A DNA stretch of 64,000 bases from Gnetum montanum (GCA_015680685.1 MNCI01020965.1:42729-106728), one strand, 5' to 3'; positions 21,601 through 34,484 are shown, numbered from the stretch's first letter. The notes: generated by a model not told the origin, from the sequence alone. A program made the numbers and translations.

Positions 21601-22592
21601 CATCATCATCATCATCATCATAGTTTTGTCCTAACAATCAATAACATGAGTTATTTTTTTTCATTCATCTCTATAAAAAATGATAGAGTGTTAAGTGAGT
21701 AGTAAAGACTCTTGATTTAAAATTTGTAAGTCATGGGTTCAATTTTGATGGACAATGCTTAATAATATATCTTGGGGTATACTTATATTACAATTGTTTT
21801 AGGATTCCAACAATCCCTATCCATACCCCCACCCTCATTCACCTTCATAAAGAGCTAAATATTTATTTATTTGTAGTTTTTTCAAATCATCTTTAATTCT
21901 TTTTTCTTATATCTTTTCTGGTCTTTCTTTTAGTGGCTTTTATCAAACAATAATGTAGTAACCTTTTTTTTTTATAAAATCATTGTTTGATCTTCTTTGC
22001 ACATGTATAAACTATCTAAGTCACCGTTCTTCTAACTTATCTAAAATTGAAGCTATTCTAAGTCTTCCTCTAATGTTTATATTATACAATTTATCTCTTT
22101 TGGTAACATTCAATGTCCATCTAAGCATTCACATTTCTACAACACTGATTTATTATTCATACCTTTGTTGTACTACCCAACATTTAGAATCATATCTTAT
22201 TGTTGTTCTATACAATATTATCTTTAGTTTTATTAGTATTCTTTTATCACATAAAACACCAATAGCCTATTTCTTTTGATCATCATGCCTTAATTCTATT
22301 TCTTATATCTTTATCAATTTCACCATTTGATTGGATAATTGATCCTAGGTAGTAGAATTATTTGCAATGAGATACTTTTTAACCATGACTTATCACTTCT
22401 ATTCCATCATTGTTCATGTTGTTAATGAAATTACATTTCATATATTCTATTTTGATTTTGCTAATTTTATGTCTTTTGATTCTAGAGCATGTCTTCACTT
22501 CTCTATTTTTGGAGTTATACCTATCAATATAATATCATCTATAAATAACATACATCAAGGCATTTCATTATGTATTTTGTTTGTTAATTCAT
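21601..22592 (-). mobile_element. LINE piece A (3' end, 5'-truncated)
   Basis: Reverse-strand translation gives the C-terminus of a plant LINE reverse transcriptase: a MLFIDDIILI-like RT motif near 22540, then a CWVVQQ...MLRW region, and RLRWFGHVQRR-like residues near 22010. The 3' end carries a (GAT)n tail (CAT x7 at 21601-21621 on the + strand), typical of this LINE group. It is interrupted by a SINE at 21678-21835. The 5' side stops where the tail of piece B begins. Confidence 0.75.
21678..21835 (+). mobile_element. tRNA-derived SINE copy 2 inside LINE piece A
   Basis: It shares A-box-like GTTAAGTGAGTAGTAAAGACTC, B-box-like GGTTCAATTTT and the body TTGGGGTATACTTATATTAC with the SINE at 20941-21095. 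A 16-bp near-match flanks it (21662-21677 and 21836-21851, 13 of 16 identical), a credible target duplication. Without it the LINE sequence joins up as in piece B (CTATA|TAAAGAG against CTATATGAAGAG). Confidence 0.75.
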
Positions 22593-24595
22593 CTATCATC
22601 ATCATCATCCTAGCCTTGTCCCAACAAAATGGGGTTGGCTACATGAGTTCTTTTGCTCCATTTCCCTATATGAAGAGTTAGATCTTTATTTATTTGTAGT
22701 TTTTTCACATAATCTTTGATCATTTTTTTCCATGTTTTCTTTGGTCTTCATTTTGGTGGCTTTCTTAGAATAGTAATATAGAAACCTTTGCTTATAGGCT
22801 CATTGTCTGATCTTCTTTGCACATGCCCAAACCATCTAAGCTAATATTATTGTAACTTATCTAAAATAGAATCCAATCCAAGTCTACCTCTAATGTATGT
22901 ATTATGTGACTTATTTCTTCTAGCAATATTCAACATCCATCAAAGCATTCCCATTTTTACCAAATTGATATATTGTTCATGTTGCTTTTGTAGTGCCTAA
23001 CATTTAGCACCATATAAGATAATAGGTCTAATTATTTTCCTATAAAAATTTCCCTTTAATTTTCTTGGCATTCTTTTATCACATAACACACAATATCCTA
23101 TCTCCATTTTAACCATCCTACCTCAATTTTGTTTCTAATATCTTCATCAATTTCACCATCTCATTGGAGGATTGATTCTAGGTAGTAAAACTATTTAGAG
23201 TGAGGAACATTTTTCCTTGAATAGTCACTTCTATTTTACCATTATTTATGCTATCACTAAAATTGCATTCTATATATTTTATCTCACTCCTACTAATTTT
23301 TAAGCCTTTTGATTCTAGAACATGTCTCTACTTCTTCATTTTAGCAACAATTTTTTCTTGAGATGCATCCACCAACACAATATCATCTACAAATAGTATA
23401 CACCAAGGGATTTTATCTTGTATTTTGTTTGTTAATTTATCCATAATAATATCAAATAAGTATGGACTAAGTGTAGACCCTTGATGTAGACCTATTTTGA
23501 CTGAAAAATTAGATGTTGTTCCACAAGTTGTTCTAATTTTATTGGTAGCTCCTTCTTACATGTCTTGGATCATTTTAATATATTTATTAAGGATGTTTTT
23601 TTTTATCTACAAGACCTACCAAGTAATATCTTTAGGCACTCTATCATATGCTTTTTCTAAATCAATGAAGATTATATATATATATTTTCTATGTTATCTA
23701 AATTTCTCCATTAATTGTTGTATTAAAAAATAGCTTCTATAGTAGATCTTCCTAGAATAAATTGAAATTGATTTTTTGAAAATGTTAATTCAAGTCTAAG
23801 ATAAGACTCTATGACTTTCTCCCAAAGCTTCATAGTATGTATCAATATCTTGATCCCTCTATAGTTTGCACAATTTTGTATCTCTTCTTTGTTTTTGTAA
23901 ATGGGAATAACAAAGCTTTTTTTCTAATTTTTGGACATCTTCATCCTTCATAATTTTATTAAAAAATTGTATCAATCAAGAAACTCTTGTGTTTCCCAAT
24001 GCTTTCTAAGCTTCTATAGGAATGTTATTTGGTTTAATAAGTTACCCATTTTTCATCTTTGATAAGGCTATCTTTAGCTTAGAGAAGGCAACCTCATTAA
24101 CCAAACCAAAATTTGGTTCTTAGTCTTGGATATGTTCTCTTGGAAATTCTTCATTAATAATTCTTGAAAATAAAATTTCCACCTATCCAATATTTTATTA
24201 TATTTTACCAAAATTCTTTCATTTTTTTCCTTGATGCATTTGATATGATCAATGTCCTTAGATTTCTTTTTTCTCTTTTTTGCCATTTATACATAGATTT
24301 GTCTACTTATTTTATTCTTAATTTCTTATAAACGTTATCCAAGCTCTTATGTTTGGCTTTGGGTGCTGCCATGGTTGCGTCCTTCTTTATCATTTTGTAT
24401 ATCAATTTGTTTTCTAGGCTAGTGCTTTGCCACCATTCCTTAAAACATTTCTTCTTATTTTCGATACCATGTTGCACTTCATCAATCTACCACCATGTCT
24501 CCTTTGGGATGCATTTTTTTCCTTTTGTTTCACCCAAAATATTCTTTGCAATTTTCTAAATTCTTCTTTCCATTTACTAGGATGTAGATCTATTG
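22593..24595 (-). mobile_element. LINE piece B (reverse transcriptase, 3' end)
   Basis: Reverse-strand remnants, from 5' to 3': KWKEEFRKLQRIFW (24590-24540), an RT-proximal linker with DHIKCIKEKNERILVKYNKI (about 24230), and an RT core with PWCILFVDDIVLVDA at about 23400-23370. The C-terminal LRW-type region lies near 22800, and the (GAT)n tail at 22609-22595. The order is that of a plant LINE ORF2. Frameshifts and stops are common. Its 5' edge is fused in frame to the RT of piece C. Confidence 0.8.
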
Positions 24596-26380
24596 TGATT
24601 GGAAACTTTGATGTTATTTCACAAAATGTTTTAATTTTAGTGGTAGCTCCTTTATACATGTCTTGAATAACATTAATGTATATATTAAGGATATTTTTTT
24701 CTTACAAAATCTATATGCTTTTTCCAAGTCAATGAAGATCATAAATAAATTTTCTTTACATTTTCTAAATTTCTCCATCAACTATCATATCAGGAAGCTT
24801 ATATAGTAGACATCCTTGACATAAATCCAAATTAATTATCTAATACTATTGATTTAAATTTGAGATGTTGCTCAATGACTATCTCCTAGAGCTTTATTAG
24901 CTTGATCCCTTTAGAATTTATACAATTTTGGACATCTCCTTTGTTTTTGTAGATGCGAATAATAATGCTTTTTTTTTAATTGTTGTGCATTTTTTCATCC
25001 TTTAAAGTTTTATTAAATACTTGTCTCTGCCAAGAAAACCCTGTATCTTCTAATGCTTTTCATACTTCTATAGGAAAGTTATCTATTCCAACAACTTTTC
25101 CATTTTTTTATCTTTGATAAGATTGTCTTCTAGAAAGAAATTGCATTAACAAAACCAAAATTTGGTTCTTAAATGCCTCTTTTTTTTTAATTCTTCATTT
25201 AATAACTTTTGAAAGTAATTTTTCTAGCTATCCAAAATTTCATTATCTTTTATCAAAATTCTTTCATTTGCCTCCTTGATACATTTTATATAATGAATGT
25301 CCTTATATTTCTTATTTATAGTTGTTGATAATTCATAACTAGATTTTTCTCCTTTTTTTGTTTCTAATATTTCATAAAATCTATCTAGGACCTTATATTT
25401 GGGTTTGACTGCTACTAATGGTTGCCTTCTTTTTGACCATGTTGTATAGTAACCTATTTTCTTAGTTTTTTCTTTGTTTTCATTCCTTAAAAAAAATTCT
25501 TATTTTGAATAGCATACTACACTTTATCACTCTACCATCATATCTCCTTTGGGATGTACCTTTTACCCTTTTTTTTTCACCCAAAATGTTCTTTCTAATT
25601 TTTTGAATGTAACTTTCTATTTGGCCTAAAATTAAATTTACATAGTCCCAATTTTAGGTGCCTTATTGCAATAATTTATTTTCTAAATAAAGTGATGTTG
25701 TCTTCCTTTTAAATTCTATCATTTTATGCATTTAGTCCTTTTTGCATACTATGTTTAAAACTTTGTATAGCTAAGTTTATGATCATTATTTGATGCCGAG
25801 TTGCAAGGTACTTTTCCGTATAAACTTATAGTCTTTTCACACAGCTAGTCTCTTTTACATTACAAAAAATAATAAATTTTTATATATGTAATTAAATATT
25901 CTATCCTTTTTTGGGAATAGGTATTTGCAATTACAAGGTTACAAGCACTTGCAAGAGTGAATCTTCCATATCATTGCACTTCCTAAATCCATGTCCTCCA
26001 TAAATCCTATTGTATCCCATTCTCATAGATCCAACATGATCATTAACATTCCTTTCAATCAATATGCATTATTGCTGGGAAATTTTTTGGTGCACAAGAT
26101 TCATAGAATTTTAAAGATCTTTCTTGATGGAGTTTTCTAAGATAATTTGTGAAGCATAAATGTTGATGATATTGATGATATTATTTTAAGTACAAATTTG
26201 TTGTCCATAATTTGATTATCATAGTGGTATACTTGTACTACTTTATCATTGAAAAATTGATTAGTGATGATGCCTACTCTGTTTTAGTGATTTTCTTTTA
26301 CTGAGTAGAAGAGTTTATAATCCTCTCTTAAATATCTAGCTTTCTCATTTTTCTATCTTATTTCTTAGGTAGGAATGCTA
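24596..26380 (-). mobile_element. LINE piece C (endonuclease and RT start)
   Basis: On the reverse strand the endonuclease domain is readable at about 26330-26040 (YKLFYSVKENH*NRVGIITNQF and QVYHYDNQIMDNKFVLKII, matching the LINE EN pattern). The same linker as piece B follows (25640-25200), then RT up to FCEITSKFPITIDLHPS at 24600. There it switches to the linker of piece B. Piece C is therefore a second copy, truncated at its 3' end inside the RT. Confidence 0.75.
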
Positions 26381-27282
26381 ATTTTTTTCCAAGATCACAA
26401 GAAACTCCAAATGCCATCATGAAATAATCCTCACTTGTTCAATACATGTATGCCAAAAATCAAATCCATGGCTCATGAAAGATCTCATGCATGACTTACA
26501 ACTCATAATAAATCCCAAATGATCTCATCCAATAATCCTTACTTATCCAAGCCAATAAAACAAATACACATCAAAAATTTTTGTACAACAAAGATTTGGA
26601 ATACATACCTCTAGAATTAAGTTATCCAATTTGAGAAGGAAGAAGATACTTCAAGCTTGGGTTGTTGTCCAATTAGTATTCTTAAGAATTAGCTTTAAAC
26701 TATAACTCTAAGCTATAGCCAAAATCTTCTCACAAAACTAGAGAAAAATGGTCTTTTGGATTAGTCAAATAGTCCCTAAAAATTAGTCATAAAAGCCTCC
26801 CACAACAACAAAAATATTAACCTCCAACACTTCACAAGATCCCTCAAGATAGTCCAAGAGATGGTTGAGAAAAAGGAACCACACTCCTTCTTATCTTATC
26901 TACTCCTCACATCTCAAAGTAGCATAGTCTCCCCTCATTTGAAAAATGATGAAAATGAGAAAAAATATTTTTCTATTTATAGGATGAAGGAGATCGAAGG
27001 CTTGAACAAGAAAGTGGTAGCACTTGTGAAAGATCTTCACCTCAGTACTTGTTATTGATCTTATGTCAAGAATCTTCACTATTAACTGTAATCTTCTTAT
27101 TAACACTACTATTCTTATTAGAAAAAGAAAAATTTATCTTATGAGCTATTTGTCTAGGTTGCTTAATAATTTCTTTAGCACTAGTTAAATTATATATATG
27201 AGCTTTTGTCTTATTTGGATTCTTTATTTTCATTTAGTCATTCTTACCATTGGCATTAACTTGATTTTTTGTATCTTCAATT
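26381..27282. other. AT-rich stretch, nothing recognised
   Basis: No domain, terminal repeat or RNA gene was recognised. Short open frames occur on both strands but lack homology that I can see. Confidence 0.5.
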
Positions 27283-27600
27283 TTATATTATTTTTTTTCT
27301 ATCCTCAACTTCAACACATTTTTTATTTTCTTCAAAATCCTTTTTCTTAAGTAGAAAAGGAAAAGCATTAACGAAATATCCTTCATGAAAAAAAATTTTA
27401 TAAGAATTAGCAAGATTATAATATGTAATTAATTGAACATGTGTCTTTCTTCCTACTTGTAATACCAATTTCTTTTTATGATTCTAAAGATTGATTTCAA
27501 CCAAAAAAAAAATCTATGAAAACCAAAAGTTATAAAATAGATTGCATTTTTTTAATGAAACTAAGGAGACTAATAATTTCTTGCTCAACTTTTTGAAAAA
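27283..27600 (-). pseudogene. possible LINE ORF1 zinc-knuckle remnant
   Basis: A 61-codon reverse frame reads VLQVGRKTHVQLITYYNL followed by ANSYKIFFHEGYFVNAFPF. This fits the region just before and across the CX2CX4HX4C knuckle of plant L1-type ORF1 proteins (DUF4283 context), with three of the four metal ligands replaced by Tyr or Phe. Upstream residues (FIDFFLVEINL) fit the same family loosely. The call is tentative because every key residue is changed. Confidence 0.3.
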
Positions 27601-28582
27601 TTTATGGAAGATTATAACATGGTACTTTGGCATACTCTATATATTAGACATTAAAATCTAGAGCCCACTTATGAATGCTCAATACTACATGCGTATGTAT
27701 AAAAGATCTTATATCTAGGGCATAATGTGTCATCAAAGCATTGCATAACTCAACAAGCAAAAAATAAAATGAGAATAATATCTATGATGAAGGGCTTAAC
27801 TATCATATATTCTTATCATATAATTTAACTACAAAATGAAACTTTGATTACAAGTTAGGTAACCCAAAATTTGAATAAATACATATTATGATGAAAGATT
27901 GGTAACTAAAGACTCATATACATTATTAGGAAGAACAAAATTAAGTGTCTTAGTTGCATCAACATCACTAGAAGAAGGTGTTAGAAATTTTTCTTATTAA
28001 CTTATAAATCTATATTTTGAGAATCAACAAAAAATTTTGCACTAATAGAAAAAGTTCAAATTTGTTTGAAGAAGTTAGGAGTAATATAGAATCTTCCATA
28101 GAAAAATTTTAGAGAAATCAGATTCAATAAAGAAAATCCAAAGATAGAAAAATAAAATTTGCTAAAAAATTAGATTTTCCACTACTAGGATAATAATATT
28201 ATATGATTGTAAAGCTTAGGGATAAGGACTTTTTAGAATAAAAATGAAGAACCTTGAAATATGTTTAGAAATATTTTTTGTTGCAAATGTTTAGGATAAG
28301 AGTTTAAATTCCATATGATACACTATAAGGTAAAGAAAACATGTTTTCTATAAAAATTATAGCTTTTTATTAATTTATTAGATTTTATCAAAAGATTCTT
28401 ATTAGACTTGAACTATACCCTTTTGCGTAAGTTTATATGCTACTTGAGAAAAAGGTTGATTTTGTGAGGGTAAGAAACATCTTCAAAAATAATTATATTT
28501 ATCATAAATTTAAATTTGAAATCCAAAAACTTAGAAAAATGATCTAAAAGAAGCTTCTTAAGAGAATGTGATAACACACCAT

Positions 28583-28598
28583 NNNNNNNNNNNNNNNN
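28583..28598. other. assembly gap (16 N)
   Basis: Short unresolved run in AT-rich DNA. Confidence 0.99.
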
Positions 28599-29419
28599 TC
28601 TCCAAAACATATAGCCAATGTGACACTTTGATAAATCTTACATAGAATGTGCAAATAGGGAGGTTTTAAAAGTTGAAATAATTTAATTATAGATATTTTC
28701 CAAGATACATAGTTAATAGGATACATTAAAAGAATTATAGAAAAATATAACAATGCCTCAAGTATGAGGGAGGCTGTTAGACATATAAACATAAATACTA
28801 ATTAAAAAAAATCAAAGTACATCATATCATCAATATAAAAGAGATAGTCTAAACAAAAATCTTAATGGTTGTGGAATGCCTTTTTAGGTTTTCATACTTA
28901 CAATAAATCTTGAGGAATATCTTCTCTAGGTTTGGATCAAGACTTGTCTTTATTTAGAAGCATTACTCCCTCTAGATTTTTACCATCAAGTTCTTACTTC
29001 CAACAAGAGGCTTTCTATAAATCAATAAGTAATATAAATCATAAATGATGGAAAATTGTAAAGCTTCCAAAAGAATTTGAGGAATAGAAAAAGGAGTATC
29101 CTTCCATGCACATAAGGAAAAAAAATAAAGAATTAATATACAAGCTACTTCCTTTTCTTATCATAACCTTGAAATAAAAATTTCATATAATAGATTCAAC
29201 TTTAACTTAAAACCAAAGCTTTGCATTGTAGAATGTCTCTTGTAAATCATACTAAATTTTTGCTTACAGATGCAAAAAAGGACATCAAACCTAAGCATAT
29301 TCCAAAATTTATAAGAAATGTCATTATTATTGTCCCTTCATTAATGGTATAAGCAAAATAAATTTAGAAATTTTTAAATGCAAGAATTGAAAAATACCAT
29401 TGCCAAGCTTTTTAAGTAA

Positions 29420-29640
29420 AAGAATAATTAAAAAAGACCATGTTCAACAAAGTCTTTATGAGAGCAAACTAAACAAATTAGATTATCAAAACTAAGAAGT
29501 TTTCATCAACATCTAAAAGGAAGCCCTTTATATAATAAAGAAAAAGCCAAAAATTGTACTTTCAGCTAAACCCAAGTTTCCATAAGTTCTTAAACCTTCG
29601 TATCTAATCATTCTCATTATTTTGAGCATTTCATCAATGA
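29420..29640 (-). pseudogene. possible zf-RVT remnant of an L1-type LINE
   Basis: Reverse-strand translation across a frameshift gives IRRFKNLWKLG, then LKVQFLAFSLLYKGLPFR, then LICLVCSHKDFVEHGLF. This follows the zf-RVT pattern (W..kiWkl..p.kv..f.W.l..g.lp, C..C....E...HlF) found after the RT of plant L1 elements. It cannot belong to the ORF1-like remnant at 27283, which lies on its 3' side. The surrounding DNA 27600-30182 is AT-rich and otherwise unassigned. Confidence 0.3.
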
Positions 29641-30182
29641 TTAAGACCTTTAAAAGGAGCTTTCTCTTTATTAGACCATTTATGATCTTTTGAAAGAGAA
29701 AAATGTAATATTTTAATATCATTAGGCCAAATCTAGTTATTCCAAATTTAAGATGAATATTAAGAACATTCCAGGAAGACTATCAAATACTTATCATGAA
29801 GAGTTCAAAAAGAGATATTATCTACTTTATTGAAATTGAATTTATCTTGGAATTCTTCTCATTGCAATGGAACAAGAGAAGTTATATTAAAGAAATTTTT
29901 TTAATATGAATAATTTATTTATGATTAAATTTAATCATTTTTAGATGAAAATCATAAATAGCTAAAATACTAGTCTTTTCATAACAAGGTGCCCACATGA
30001 AAAACATTCATCTAATAGAACCCCATGAATGTTAGGAATGATACCATTAAAAATATGAATTGATTTGTTGTCATTATGTCCAAATGTGTCAAAGCATAAT
30101 TGATCCTTCAATTTTAATTTTAGCATTAATAATAATTCAATTTTTCCATCGAGCATTAAACCAAGATTTTAAATTAGCTACA

Positions 30183-31166
30183 TGATGAGCGGTGAAGGTA
30201 CCCTATGCCCAACCATACAAATCACGAAGTGTTCATGCATGATTTGGTTGAATTCTATGGACTCTATAGTTTCCAATACACTAGTCTTCTACGAAGTGAA
30301 CCTTACCCTAAAGGTTGTTCATTGTCTTCCCAATTACACTTGTGATGTACAAAGGTATGGTTAATTGTAATTGAGGCATATTATTTTTATTGTTTTATGT
30401 TTTATGTTCTTTGGTGCTTAGAGTAGAGAGATGAAATAATTTAACTATTCTAATTTAACCACTTAAGTAGTCTCTAACCAATCCTAACATAAGCATCTAG
30501 TCCTACTTCTTGTACACATCTGGATCCCACGTATTCATTGCTGGGTTACCAAGCACTACACTACTAGGTGCACCAAGTAATAATGCTACTGGGATTATTA
30601 AGAAAATATGTGTTTATGTTAGAAGTGGCCATACTTATGTACTTAATCTATTTATCTTAATTAATTAAATAATATTTTTAAGTCTAATTTAGCTTAATTA
30701 ATTGCATATTTCATGAAAACAATGAATGCATAAATAAATCATTAATCTATTCTAAGTGTTGCAGGGTTTGATGAAAAGGCTCTTTTTTATTGTTGTTCAC
30801 ATTGGTGTGGTTTAAGTACAACAGTGCTTCAATGAAGATCCATACACTTTTTGACTCTTGTTGTGGGCACTCAAAAAAATATTCTAACTTTCAAATGGAC
30901 AAACAACAAGAGCTCTGCTACTACTATGACTTGAATGTTCATAAATATGGCTAGGAGCTTGTATTTATAGTTTTTGCTATAGGACTACATCGAAAAGGCC
31001 CTATAGACATAGCAAATGCTATGTCAATGTGGCCTCATCAACAGGGCAACATCACATAAACAAGGCCCTATCTATGGGGGCCTATTGATAAGGTCACATC
31101 AATGAAGGCTCATTGACAAGGCTATGTTAATGGCCGCTCATCAACGTGACACTTTGATGCTCATCA
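30183..31166 (-). repeat. 3' LTR of copy 3 (984 bp)
   Basis: The reverse-strand start TGATGAGCATC follows the polypurine tract. The upstream part has palindromic words, including GACATAGCAAATGCTATGTC (31006-31025, 9-bp arms), GGCCTAT and CATTGAC repeats, then a TATA box at 30970-30962 and CAACAATAAAAAAG as a poly(A)-type signal. It aligns with 42265-43089 at roughly 80-85% by eye. Confidence 0.9.
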
Positions 31167-31399
31167 TACCCTCACGAGTAAATGAAAACTCATCCTCAAG
31201 TTCCTTTATAAAATTGGAAAGGTATGGAATTATTGACTAGCTCTTAACAAAATAAACTATCTTGAAAAAACTAAGTGCCTAATTGTACAAATCAACAAAT
31301 TACAAAAATTATGGTGTTCATGACACAAAATTGAACACCATAATATGACTACACAAAATTGAATAGCACATTCTTTGATGGTGTAAATATGGTAGAGAA

Positions 31400-34207
31400 G
31401 ATTAGACAATCCTAGATGGTGGAGGCTCTTGAGGTTCTGAAGAACCTTTGTTGGCTTCAAGCATGTGCAATAATTGAGGTGGCCTTGGTTATCCTGCTAT
31501 AGTTGCAACCTCTAGTGGAAGGAAAAATGCATCTAGTAATATCTTCATCTTCTCCTCCTTTCTTTGGGAATCATTCACAGTCCATCTGACATCACCAAGG
31601 TCTGTTGGAATGGGGATATCCCATGGACAAGGAATTATTGGAAACATCTTCACATTGATAAAATAGGTAGTGAACTATTTGCATTCAATATTGAATGCCC
31701 TAACTATGTTCTATAGCTCTTGGTTGTCATTCATCCTCTTGGCCAAGTTCTTGGTAGTTAATCATTGATCAGTGAATTATGCCTTGAGAACTTTGAGTTC
31801 AGCATTTGCCACTACAAGCTTTTTCTTAGTGTCTTTGTGATGCTTGAACTTAGCCTCATACAACAAATACAAGCTAGTCACCTATTTCTTGAGCTTTAAC
31901 CATGGCTGTTCGATAGTCAACATGGCCAGATTTGCATAATGAAGATTGGTGAGCTTCATGTATTACATCATCTCCTTAATTTGCAACTCCTTTATGTAGA
32001 TTTTAGCTTTTTTGTAGGTGTCTATTCCATCAATAATGGGTTTCCAAACTTATCTTCCTTGCTAGAGTTGTTGGAGGACTTCATTCACTTTTGCCTTTGC
32101 CAATTAGATGTGTTTTTCATTTAATTCCTTTTGTAGACTAACCTATTTTCTATAATGATCCTTGACTCTCTAAAATTTAACAGCCTCTAATTTCCAGGAG
32201 ACTACCTCAATTGTAGTTTTTTGTTGAAGGGTGCAAACATCCTCCATGAAGAAATTTTTGTATTCTACTACCAATCTCCTCAGTTCTATGTTTGCTATGG
32301 CCAATTGCTCCTACTATTGATGAATGAAATCAGTTAATTGTTATTTGTGCTCATCAACATTCTACAGGTGATGTTTCTATATGGTCAACTCTACATTCTC
32401 CTAGTAGGTTTAATTCGAGGCCTTCTAAATTTTATGCTATGTGGCCTCTACTAAGGATCGATAGAATACCACCATCTCCATTGCACCCTCAACCCCTTTT
32501 AGTTTAGTGTGCAGCTATTCCATAGCTCTTAATTTTACAACTTCCATAGCCAAGCATTTATTCAACTTTTTCACTGTTTCAGTTTGCCCCTCCAAGATGA
32601 TGTTCTTGCTCCTTACCTCCAGCAACTTTGCCTAGGTTGTAGTAATATGTTTTGGAAGGTCAAAGACATCTAAAAGCAATTGCTTGATTCCTACAAGTTG
32701 GTCCAGTAGATCTTTGTGCTACACTACATTTATTTTACCACTTGTGGTTCCTAAAAACATTATCCTTGAGTGTAGTGATTTCTGGTACCAATGTCATAGG
32801 TGCATTAAGCATTTTAGCAATACAATTAGTAACCACTTCTGCTACAATCTCCTACCCTTGGTGTTGTATCACCAATACAGTTTCTCCCTCACCTTCCTCT
32901 AAGTGCACTAAAAAGGTCGTAATGTCCCTAGAGATTTCTAGGAGTGGTTTCTATTCTACGAGAGATACTATAACCTCTCTAGTGCTCAAAGTTGACCTTG
33001 CAAGCAACTACATTCTTTGGGCCAAGAAAATAGATCCACCTCCACCCATCAAGCTGATCGTCTACGCCACCTCATTTAGGTGACTCATTACTAGTTTGTA
33101 CATGGATGGGTCCTTGTCACTCATGGTCGCTCATTGCTCTTGTTCACTCAAGAGCCATTCCAAGTATTTGTGCAATTTCTGGGTTGTTGTAGCAATATTT
33201 GGAATAGCTATTTGAGTGGTAGGTGTATGTGGTGGTTGCTACTCCTCTTCTTAGATAGTCATTATAGGCATCTTATCTTTCATGATTTTTTCCCAATTGG
33301 TGACTAAAACATGCCTAGCAACATCATAGGTGTAACGGGCTATTCCTCCCTGTCGACAATGTTTCTTGATGATGCATGGGAAGGGGAGTGTCTTCCTTCC
33401 ACGTTCATTTTCTTTAAACTACTTCTCCATCTCTAGAAAAATCAATTGTGGAAGGTTGATACGAAATCTCCCACTCAAAGAGGTGCATGCTTGGGTAGAG
33501 AAGGTGGTGATTTTTCTTGGCCTCATTGTGGGATTGAGGTGGAAGGCTACAATATTGTAGTGGATCCTCTCTACTAATGTGAGCATGTCAAACTCCTTAT
33601 AGTTGACAGCATAGCACTATTGAACACATTCTTTCTTGAAGTTGGGATTTTCCTACATTAGGATCTCAACAAGACTTGCCCTAGTTTCTAGCAACCCAAG
33701 CATTATAACAATGCCCTAGATTGAGTAGGACAATGAGATGACCTTGATTTTCACCATCGATTTAGGTTGCCTATTGTTCTAGAATAGGAATGTCTTTCCC
33801 ATGTACCACTCCCTAATGAAAGTGATGATTGGCCACATGGGAGAGGCCTTTAGCTAGTCCTACACTTCTTTTGATGCTTTCTCCTAGAATGGACCAATGT
33901 TTAACTCCTATAGCACTATTTTCTGGACCTCTCATGATTTGAAATGATTCAAGTAAGCCTCTATTAAGGTCACATCTAGATTTTCTTATGGTATTAACAC
34001 ATCATTTCAATGAGAGTGTTCTATTATTGCTACTGGTTTTGGAATCTTTTGGATGGATTTTACCTTGGCCTCTTCCTTTAGAGGACCTATGGCATGGCTT
34101 GCAAGTGGTTCTTCTTGGGTTTGCTCTTGGCCCCTTCCTATTCTAGATTTTTTCTCCCTTGGTTGAGATAGTCCTACTTCTTACGTGTGCTTTTCTTTTG
34201 GTGCCAT
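31400..34207 (-). pseudogene. third ORF of copy 3 (transposon-protein-like domain plus coiled coil)
   Basis: ATG at 34207 directly follows an acceptor-like TTTTGACCATAG and begins MAPKEKHT. The frame stays in register for about 1.5 kb (to about 32720) with only point stops; by hand I count 20, of which 14 are TAG. N-terminal blocks such as LKASPMWPIITFIREWYMG, RFRINLPQLIFLEMEK and LPFPCIIKKHC align with copy 2. The C-terminal part (ILEGQTETVKKLNKCLAMEV, FFMEDVCTLQQK) is coiled-coil-like and matches LLMEEVCTIHQT of copy 2. No membrane segment is obvious. It sits in the env-like position after pol but does not look like a fusion protein. Its similarity to PF20167-type plant transposon proteins is a pattern judgement. 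Confidence 0.65.
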
Positions 34208-34484
34208 CTATGGTCAAAACACATCAATGGATTAGTAGATATAATGTGTAACTTTAAATTTTTGAATACCTTCTCTTGTTTGTTAGTTACACTTTGGCTA
34301 AGGTTGGACCGTGGCAGATTGATTATTTTGTTAATTATTTATTGTAAATGTCACTGAAGCTTACTGGAAAAGTTTAACTCTTGTAATTTGGTGTTTAAGA
34401 GTTGATTTCTTAGTTAAACCTTTGTGGGAGTTAGAAAAATCGCAAAAAAAATTCTATCAAAAAATGGCATTTTTGTAACCTCCA

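Noticed and set aside
21601-21621. (CAT)7 as a plain microsatellite
   Set aside because: It is the 3' tail of LINE piece A; piece B has the same tail at 22595-22609.
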